The notes below the pieces were generated by a model that worked only from the letters and a program-made list of their open reading frames with translations, ran no database searches and had not been told where the DNA came from. The position numbers and the translations under genes are program-made. This document shows positions 7,381 through 14,900 of a DNA stretch of 42,974 nucleotides, in pieces; position 1 is the stretch's first letter, and each line of letters starts with the position of its first letter. This DNA comes from an uncultured Methylococcales bacterium (GTDB lineage: Bacteria; Pseudomonadota; Gammaproteobacteria; Methylococcales; Methylomonadaceae): the NCBI GenBank assembly GCA_903902705.1, contig CAIUVX010000188.1:1-42974 (forward strand), read 5' to 3'.

Positions 7381-9795
7381 ATGTCTGAACAAACAAATTA
7401 TATTCGTTGGTTTAATGAATTAAGCATCGAAGATGTGCCGTTAGTTGGCGGCAAAAATGCGTCTTTGGGTGAAATGTACCAAGAGCTTACGCCGCAAGGT
7501 ATTCAAATTCCCAATGGTTTTGCGGTGACGGCGGAGGCTTACCGATATGTGCTAGAGGAATCAAATGGCTGGGAAGCATTACATCAGGCATTGGATGACT
7601 TAAATGCCGAAGATGTCAGCGATTTAGCCAAACGCGCCCGTAAAGCCCGCGATATTATTTATTCCGCCCCCCTACCTAAAGACCTCGAACAACAAATTAT
7701 TGCCGCCTACGCCCAATTGCAAGAACAATACGGTGATGAGTTAAGTGTTGCCGTGCGTAGCTCTGCCACAGCCGAAGATTTACCGACTGCCAGTTTTGCA
7801 GGGCAACAGGATACTTATTTGAATATACGCGGTGAAGTGGCGTTATTAGAATCTTGTAAGCGTTGCTTTGCCAGTTTATTTACAGACCGCGCCATTCACT
7901 ACCGTGTCGATCAAGGTTTCGATCATTTCAAATTAGCGTTATCTATTGGCATTATGAAAATGGTACGCTCGGATTTAGAATCCAGCGGGGTGATGTTTTC
8001 GTTAGATACCGAATCGGGTTTTTCCGATGTAGTGTTTATTACGGGGGCTTACGGATTAGGTGAAAACGTAGTGCAAGGCGCGGTTGATCCCGATGAATTT
8101 TATGTTCACAAACCGACTTTTAACCAAGGACACCGTGCAGTATTACGGCGTACTTTGGGCGCGAAGAAAATCAAAATGGTGTACAGCGATGGTAGTACCC
8201 GCGAATCCACCCAAAATATTGTCACCTCCAGCGAAGAGCGTAATCGCTTTTGTTTGACCGATGCTGATGTGCTGACGCTTGCCGATTATGCGATTAAAAT
8301 CGAAAAACATTACAGCAAAAAAGCAGGGCAAGCCAAGCCGATGGATATGGAATGGGCAAAAGATGGCTTAGATGGTGTGTTGTACATTGTGCAGGCGAGA
8401 CCTGAAACTGTGGTTTCACAATTAAGCGGTATGGTGCTAGAGCAGTACACACTGAAACAAGGTGCTAAAGCCTTAGTCACTGGGCATTCGGTGGGCAGTA
8501 AAATAGCGGTAGGGACGGCGCGGGTAATTCTTAAAGCGGAGCAGTTAGGGGAATTTAAAGCGGGTGAAGTATTGATTGCTGATATGACCACGCCTGATTG
8601 GGAACCTATTATGAAAATTGCCTCGGCGATTGTCACCAATAGGGGAGGGCGCACTTGCCACGCTGCCATTATCTCCCGTGAGTTAGGTGTTCCTGCGGTA
8701 GTCGGTTGCGATAATGCGACCACCATTATTCCGAATAATACCCCTGTTACCGTGTCTTGTGCAGAAGGAGATGTGGGCAAAGTCTATGCGGGCTTGCTGG
8801 ATTTTACCGTGAGTCGCACTGATTTATCCGCATTAAAACGCCCCAAAACTCATATCATGCTTAATATTGGCAATCCAGAAATCGCCTTTAAAACCAGCTT
8901 TTTACCCAATGATGGCGTGGGTTTGGCGCGTATGGAATTTATTATTACCGAATATATCAAAGCGCATCCAATGGCATTGATACATCCTGAACGTGTTAAA
9001 GACGCGGGTGAACGTGAGCAATTACAAGTCTTGACCCGCAGTTATGCCAGTGCTGAAGAATTTTTTATTTCCAAACTGGCAGAAGGCGTAGGCACAATCG
9101 GCGCGGCGTTTTACCCTAAACCTGTGGTGGTGCGTATGTCGGATTTTAAAACCAACGAATACGCCACGCTATTAGGCGGTCGTGATTTTGAATTTAATGA
9201 AGAAAATCCGATGATTGGTTTTCGTGGCGCGTCACGTTATACCCATCCTGCTTACCGCGAAGGTTTCGCGCTGGAATGTGCCGCTATGAAACGAGTGCGT
9301 GATGACATGGGTTTAACCAATGTTATTTTGATGATTCCCTTTTGTCGCCGTGTCCAAGAAGCCAAAAAAGTGTTGGACTACATGGCGGAACTGGGTTTAA
9401 AGCGTGGTGAAAACGGCTTACAAATTTATGTGATGTGTGAAATTCCCAATAATGTGATTTCCATCGATGCGTTTTCCGAACACTTTGATGGTTTTTCTAT
9501 CGGCTCGAACGATTTAACCCAGCTTACCTTAGGCGTAGACAGAGATTCAGCGATACTGGCAGAAGATTTTGATGAGCGTGATGATGGGGTTAAAGACATG
9601 ATACGCATGGCAGTCACAGGCGCGAAACGTAATGGCAGACATTGTGGCTTATGCGGTCAAGCACCGTCTGACTATCCTGAAATGGCGGAATTTTTGGTGG
9701 AAATCGGTATCGATTCTATGAGTTTAACGCCTGACACCGTGCTGAAAACCACGCAATTGGTGTTGGAAACTGAACAACGTTTAGCGGGGGGCTAG
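7381..9795 (+). CDS. ppsA: Phosphoenolpyruvate synthase
   Basis: Makes phosphoenolpyruvate from pyruvate and ATP, giving AMP and phosphate, for gluconeogenesis in the cytoplasm. The 804-residue length is normal. In order come the ATP-binding N-terminal domain (VGGKNASLGEM near 23, RSSATAEDLPTASFAGQQDTYLN near 125), the phosphohistidine domain with GGRTCHAAIISRELGVPAVVG (catalytic His about 425) and the PEP/pyruvate barrel with GRDFEFNEENPMIGFRGA, SIGSNDLTQL and the C-terminal CGLCGQAPSDYP Cys. A strong AAGGAGA site precedes the ATG. A conserved-looking small membrane protein gene follows after 2 bp. Confidence 0.96.
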   Translation: MSEQTNYIRWFNELSIEDVPLVGGKNASLGEMYQELTPQGIQIPNGFAVTAEAYRYVLEESNGWEALHQALDDLNAEDVSDLAKRARKARDIIYSAPLPKDLEQQIIAAYAQLQEQYGDELSVAVRSSATAEDLPTASFAGQQDTYLNIRGEVALLESCKRCFASLFTDRAIHYRVDQGFDHFKLALSIGIMKMVRSDLESSGVMFSLDTESGFSDVVFITGAYGLGENVVQGAVDPDEFYVHKPTFNQGHRAVLRRTLGAKKIKMVYSDGSTRESTQNIVTSSEERNRFCLTDADVLTLADYAIKIEKHYSKKAGQAKPMDMEWAKDGLDGVLYIVQARPETVVSQLSGMVLEQYTLKQGAKALVTGHSVGSKIAVGTARVILKAEQLGEFKAGEVLIADMTTPDWEPIMKIASAIVTNRGGRTCHAAIISRELGVPAVVGCDNATTIIPNNTPVTVSCAEGDVGKVYAGLLDFTVSRTDLSALKRPKTHIMLNIGNPEIAFKTSFLPNDGVGLARMEFIITEYIKAHPMALIHPERVKDAGEREQLQVLTRSYASAEEFFISKLAEGVGTIGAAFYPKPVVVRMSDFKTNEYATLLGGRDFEFNEENPMIGFRGASRYTHPAYREGFALECAAMKRVRDDMGLTNVILMIPFCRRVQEAKKVLDYMAELGLKRGENGLQIYVMCEIPNNVISIDAFSEHFDGFSIGSNDLTQLTLGVDRDSAILAEDFDERDDGVKDMIRMAVTGAKRNGRHCGLCGQAPSDYPEMAEFLVEIGIDSMSLTPDTVLKTTQLVLETEQRLAGG

Positions 9796-9797
9796 AT

Positions 9798-9947
9798 ATG
9801 CGCCTGATCTGTTTGCTGGTTCTTATTTTGATTACCTTGCTAGAGATTGGACCTATTCCTATCACAGGATTAGTATTGATGTGGGTAGTATTATTTCGCC
9901 CACCGTGGTTTTATGAGCTAGTTCAGAAAATCTATAACAGGCGGTAG
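9798..9947 (+). CDS. Small membrane protein downstream of ppsA
   Basis: A 49-residue protein, MRLICLLVLILITLLEIGP... ending QKIYNRR, with one or two hydrophobic segments (residues 2-16 and 22-34) and a basic end. It starts 2 bp after the ppsA stop with the ppsA tail GGGGGCTAG acting as ribosome binding site, which argues for translational coupling. The pattern ExGPIPITG...LFRPPWF looks like a conserved protein rather than a chance frame, but I can name no family. It may tune or anchor something in PEP synthesis; that is only a guess from position. Confidence 0.65.
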   Translation: MRLICLLVLILITLLEIGPIPITGLVLMWVVLFRPPWFYELVQKIYNRR

Positions 9948-10047
9948 CTTGCTATCAATGAGCCGTAGATACTTTGTTCAAAATCAAGCCATCAACGATG
10001 GTTTTTAACCATCAATTATTTAACAATAACAACGCACGGAGTTAATC

Positions 10048-10302
10048 ATGGAAATTATTTTTTTTATATGTTTGGCAATTGCAGCAGTCATTAGCTTGGT
10101 CTACGGGATCATTCTTATGATCAAAGCATTTCAAGTTTCAATTTGGTGGGGACTGGGTTATTTATTTATCCCCTTCGTTCAACTGATTTTTATCGTAGTA
10201 CATTGGCAGATTGCCAAAGACCCTTTCTTAAAAAGCTTGATAGCTATTCCTTTCATAATCATCGCTATGCTTTTGCTACCTGAGGGTACGTTCGATCAAT
10301 AG
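10048..10302 (+). CDS. Small hydrophobic membrane protein
   Basis: An 84-residue protein that is almost entirely hydrophobic, with three likely membrane helices (residues 3-27, 33-53, 63-78). The segment WWGLGYLFIPFVQLIFIVVHW resembles small conserved membrane proteins of unknown role with a WWxLGxLFxPFV core. A ribosome binding site (ACGGAG) lies upstream of the ATG. It is 100 bp after the small gene following ppsA, with no clear terminator between them, so it might belong to that transcript. Confidence 0.65.
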   Translation: MEIIFFICLAIAAVISLVYGIILMIKAFQVSIWWGLGYLFIPFVQLIFIVVHWQIAKDPFLKSLIAIPFIIIAMLLLPEGTFDQ

Positions 10303-10354
10303 AGATAGCCAGTATGGAACTTGCGGAATCTGGGGCTGTGATGAAAGTGCTTTT

Positions 10355-10498
10355 GCTATAACTAACCGTTAATAAAATGATTACAAAGCCGTTCGCATTG
10401 AGCCTGTCGAAATGTGAATGTGGTTCGACAAGGCTCTCCTGAGCGAAGTCGAAGGACTCACCACGAACGGCATCATTTTATTGACGGTTAGCTATAGC
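10355..10498. mobile_element. 144-bp MITE-like nested inverted repeat
   Basis: The ends are imperfect inverted repeats of about 26 bp: GCTATAACTAACCGTTAATA continuing to AAAATGA on the left and its near reverse complement ending at 10498. Inside is a second inverted repeat, CCGTTCG...CGAACGG, enclosing GTCGAAATG/GGTTCGAC arms of the widespread TTCGACA(A)GGCTC type. There is no coding capacity. It fills the gap between the small membrane gene and the psd stop, so it could also act as a bidirectional terminator. Confidence 0.7.
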
Positions 10499-10512
10499 AG
10501 TAAAATCAGTGA

Positions 10513-11418
10513 CTAAAAACCAAGCCGCTTGAATAAACTTGAGAAAGCATTGCTTTTAACTGATTCTAGTTCGGGTTTTTGGAGGCTGTTACCAATCATC
10601 TCACCTAGTTTGACGGCTTTATTGGCAGTAAAGTCGGCATTCCACTGGGCGTTATCTTTAGCAAACAGCACGATAATGGTTGAGCCCATATTAAAACGCC
10701 CCATTTCTTCGCCTTTTTCTAGGGTAATTGCGCCGTTTTCATACAGCCAGTTTTGTACGCTAGTGATTGTCGGTGGTGTCACCACGCCATGCCAAACAGT
10801 TTCGATACTGGAGACAAAAATTGCACCTACCAAAATCAACGCCATAGGCCCTGCTTCGGTATCAAATAGACAGCAGACGCGTTCATTTCTGGCGAATAAT
10901 CGTGGCACAGCTTCGGTGGTGGCAGTATTGACACTGAATAATCGACCAGAGACGTGTACCATCTCCTTTAACGTGCCTGTTAATGGGATATGTAAACGGT
11001 GATAATCTTTAGGTGATAAATAAATAGTGCTAAAGATGCCATCATTAAAGGGCGCGGCGCGTTCTGCGCTACCGCCTAATAATTCCGTCACAGTAAAGCT
11101 TTTACCTTTGGCTTGAAAAATATCACCCGCAGTAATATTGCCCGCCTGACTGACTACACCATCTGCTGGACTAACAATCGCGTTTTTTACTGTGCTTATG
11201 GGTCTTAGCTCTGGTTTTAATTCGCGGGTAAAAAAGTCATTAAAACTTTTAAAGGCGTTAATATCTTGTATCAATGCCTCGTCCATATTGACACCGTAAC
11301 GCTGAATAATTTGGCGAATAAACAGATTTTTTAGCCACACAGTTTCAGAGTGTGTCAGTTTGCTCATCCATTTTGATAACGTATGTTGCGGCAGCAGAGA
11401 TTGTAATTTAGCATTCAT
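10513..11418 (-). CDS. psd: Phosphatidylserine decarboxylase proenzyme
   Basis: Decarboxylates phosphatidylserine to phosphatidylethanolamine at the inner membrane. The 301-residue length fits bacterial type I proenzymes. Motifs are SPADGVVSQAGN with the catalytic-triad Asp (about 88), YHRLHIPLTG with the His (about 144), and GRFNMGSTIIVLF, whose Gly-Ser bond is the self-cleavage site that makes the pyruvoyl group on the alpha chain (about 252). It starts 9 bp after queF, so the two are one transcriptional unit. Its product, phosphatidylethanolamine, is the donor lipid used by EptA encoded at 1.4 kb. Confidence 0.94.
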   Translation of the reverse strand: MNAKLQSLLPQHTLSKWMSKLTHSETVWLKNLFIRQIIQRYGVNMDEALIQDINAFKSFNDFFTRELKPELRPISTVKNAIVSPADGVVSQAGNITAGDIFQAKGKSFTVTELLGGSAERAAPFNDGIFSTIYLSPKDYHRLHIPLTGTLKEMVHVSGRLFSVNTATTEAVPRLFARNERVCCLFDTEAGPMALILVGAIFVSSIETVWHGVVTPPTITSVQNWLYENGAITLEKGEEMGRFNMGSTIIVLFAKDNAQWNADFTANKAVKLGEMIGNSLQKPELESVKSNAFSSLFKRLGF

Positions 11419-11427
11419 AAGTAATCT

Positions 11428-11817
11428 CTACGGTAAGTTGACCAATTCAGGTGCGTGCCACTCAAGGTTTCTATGCTCGACTACCACTGTGGTATAAACC
11501 CCACCACGCACATTAAACACCGCCCGAACTCGCATAAAATAGGGTTGAATGACGTTGACAATGTCATCCAATATTTCATTAGTCACCGCTTCATGAAACG
11601 CACCTCTATCACGAAACGACCACATATATAACTTAAGCGATTTTAATTCCACGCATAATTCGGCAGGTACATAATCAATTTCGATAGTGGCAAAATCAGG
11701 TTGCCCTGTTTTTGGGCAAAGGCAGGTGAATTCTGGGGTGGAAATATGAATGGTGTAATCACGCTCAGGGCGGGGATTAACGAAGGTTTCAAGGTTTTTG
11801 CTGGGTTGTGTCGTCAT
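11428..11817 (-). CDS. queF: NADPH-dependent 7-cyano-7-deazaguanine reductase (short QueF)
   Basis: Reduces the nitrile of preQ0 to the amine preQ1 in queuosine synthesis. The 129-residue length identifies the short, unimodular form. The catalytic Cys and the QueF motif are visible in [21 protein letters not shown], followed by the substrate Glu/Ser region [20 protein letters not shown]. It is first in a minus-strand pair with psd. With queD at 3.5 kb it shows that the organism makes queuosine; the intermediate queE and queC genes are not in this window. Confidence 0.93.
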   Translation of the reverse strand: MTTQPSKNLETFVNPRPERDYTIHISTPEFTCLCPKTGQPDFATIEIDYVPAELCVELKSLKLYMWSFRDRGAFHEAVTNEILDDIVNVIQPYFMRVRAVFNVRGGVYTTVVVEHRNLEWHAPELVNLP

Positions 11818-11911
11818 GATACTGATAGCCTATTAAATAAATGATGGCGTATTTTAACAGCCCTATCGATTTACGGAGACACTATCATTCAGATAAGTTT
11901 AATTGTGTAGC

Positions 11912-11945
11912 ATGACTGCCAGTCCTTTAAAGGACTGGCAGTCAT
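11912..11945. repeat. 34-bp perfect palindrome, copy 1 (arm ATGACTGCCAGTCCTTT)
   Basis: Perfect palindrome with 17-nt arms, located just after the stop of the large GGDEF-EAL gene. On the minus strand it is preceded by GATATTA, exactly as copy 2 (17835-17868) is on the plus strand, so copies 1 and 2 form an inverted pair around that gene. It may serve as a terminator-like hairpin. Confidence 0.85.
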
Positions 11946-11970
11946 TAATATCGCTATAACAGGTTTCCGT

Positions 11971-14900
11971 CTAGCTTTTCCTTAATAACAGCCCAAAGTC
12001 ATGTGCCGATAAGGCTTTGCTGTATAAATCGCCTTGGTAGTAATCACAGCCTTGTTGGCGTAAAAATGTTAGTTGTTTGGCGGTTTCTACGCCTTCTGCT
12101 AATACTTTAAAGTCCAGATGATGAGCTATATCGATAATAGTGGTGGTAATCATCATGTCATCTTGGGAAAAAGGAATGTTGTTGATAAAAGTTTTGTCGA
12201 TTTTTAAAATATCGATGGGAAACGATTTAAGCCGCGACAACGATGAATAGCCAGTACCAAAATCATCAATGGCAAGCTGTATGCTTCGTGTATTCAGGCT
12301 ATTGAGTATCGAGAGTGCGTGTTGTTGATTAACCATTAAACCTGTTTCGGTAATTTCCAAGCCTAAGTAGTCGGGAGGAAGTCCTGTTTCATCAAGTATT
12401 TGGCTCACAAGATTTTTTATGTCACCACAACGAAACAGATAGGAAGAGATATTAACGGCTAAAGTCACCATGGGTAAGCCTTCATCCAACCATTGACGAC
12501 CTAGTTTACACGTTTCGCGTAACGCCCATTCGCCAATGGCGACAGCCACACCTGTTTCTTCAGCAAGAGTAATAAAATCCTTAAGTATCACGCGATCACC
12601 TTTGCCAGAATCATTCCAGTACACCAAAGTTTCTGCACCGACTATCAGACCGCTGTTAATTTCAATTTGGGGCTGAAAATAAAGTCTCAATTCCTGTTGC
12701 TCGATAGCACTGTGTAATCGCGATTCTAAGGCGATGCGTTCGTGAGCTTTTTTGTTGAGGGCTTCAGAAAAATAGGTAAAGCAACCACGTCCTGAATCTT
12801 TCGCGTGATACAGTGCGGTATCAGCATTATCCATTAAGATTTCTATGGTGTTTCCGTGCTGCGGACAAATGCTGATACCGATGCTTGCGCCAATAGAAAC
12901 CTCATGATGTTGGTTTAGGGTAAATGGTTGAGTTAGCGTATCAATAATAGACTGGGCGACGTGGGCAACGTGTTCATAGTGACTGACATTCTCCAATAGA
13001 ATAACAAATTCATCACCACCTAAACGTGCCACCATATCGACTTCACGCAAACTGGCTTTAACACGTTCTGCAACTTGTTGTAATAATTCATCGCCAGCGG
13101 CATGACCTTGGGTATCGTTGACTGCTTTAAATTTATCCAAATCCATCATCAATACCGCCATTTGATTACCAGTACGATGATTAAGCTCGATACCATGTTT
13201 GATACGTTCTTGCAGTAGGCGGCGATTGGGTAATTGGGTTAACGGATCATAAAATGCCAGACGGTGAATATAGTCTTCCATGGCTTTACGCTCAGTAATA
13301 TCGACAAGAGTTGCCACATAATGGGTAACAAGGTTCTGACCATTGGCTTTTACGGCGGTAATAGTCAGTTGTTCGGGATAGATGTCACCATTTTTACGTC
13401 GATTCCATATCTCACCATGCCACTCGCCAGTATCATTAATACTTTGCCACATCGCGGTATAAAATTCCTTATCATGCCGTCCTGAATGCAATAGACGTGG
13501 GGTTTGACCAATCGCTTCATCAGCATCGTAGCCCGTAACTTGAGTAAACGCTTTATTCACATTAAGAATAATTTCATAAGCATCGGTAATTAGCATTCCT
13601 TCTTGCGATTCAAACACGGTGGCTGCAATGCGTAACTCGGCTTCGACTTTTTTGGCATTGCTAATATCAATATGTGTTCCCGCCATTAACAAGGGTTTGC
13701 CATCCTCGGTTGAGGAGACTACTCGTCCCCTAGATACCACCCAAACCCAGTGTCCTTGTTTGTGTTTCATTTGAAATTCAGATTGATAGCAATCGAGTTC
13801 GCCCGCAAAATGCTTGTTTAGCAATTCCTCAGCGCATTTTAAATCATCGGGATGACACAGATTTCGCCACGTTTGAATAGAAACAGGCTGTAATTCCGCC
13901 AGCTTATAACCGATGATATTCGCCCACCGCTCATTAAAAACAACTTCGCCCGTTTGTACGTTCCATTCCCATGTACCTGCATTGGTACCAGTAATAATAT
14001 TTTGTAATTGTTGTTGGTTTCTAAGCAGATATTGTTCTATTTGTTTAAGCCGAGTAATATCATATAGCACCACTAAATACCCGTAATCTATTATAGATTT
14101 CTCATTGAATAATATCGTTTTTTGAGTGCCATCCTTACACTCTACTATGACTTCTAGCGGGATAAACGATTGGTTTTCCTGTTCAGTTTTTTCAAGTTCA
14201 GCTTGCCAAGCGTCAATCATCAATTGCCGATAATGGGCGTTTGGACACGTCTTAATCCACCAATCGGTAACGGTAGGAATGTCGCTTAGCTCATAATCAA
14301 AGGTGTTAATAAAGGTGGTGTTTAAAAAGATAATGTTTTGTTGGCTATCATATAACAGCATTGGAACAGGAGAAATTTCAATAATCGAACGGAATTTTTG
14401 TTCGCTGATTTTTAGAGCGAGTTCTGCCTGCTTGCGTTCGGTGATATTTTCATGACTAATCACAACACCCCGTTTTACGCCTTGCAGTGGTAGCACCTTC
14501 ATATAAAACCAACGTTTTTCCTCGAGTGAATCACAAGTATATTCGATATGATAGAATTCCGCTGTACCCGCTAATACTGTCATGATACCGTGTAGAATTC
14601 CTGCGGTTTCAGGACTATCATGGTCAATGGATTTGGCACATATCTCTAAATAGTTAGAACCCAGTGAATTACAATAGGCATTTGGCAAATCATTTTGTTG
14701 AGCAAATTGCCGCCATGCTTGATTCACCATGACAATGACACCTTGCTCATCTAATACGGCAATGTGCGCCGTCAGTGAGTTAATAATATCGATAGTAAAG
14801 GCTTCATTGGCTTTTATTACCTCTTCCAAGTGTTTACGTTTGGTTATATCCTGAATCATACCCACTTGGCGAATAGGATTATTCTGTTCATCGAAAAAAA

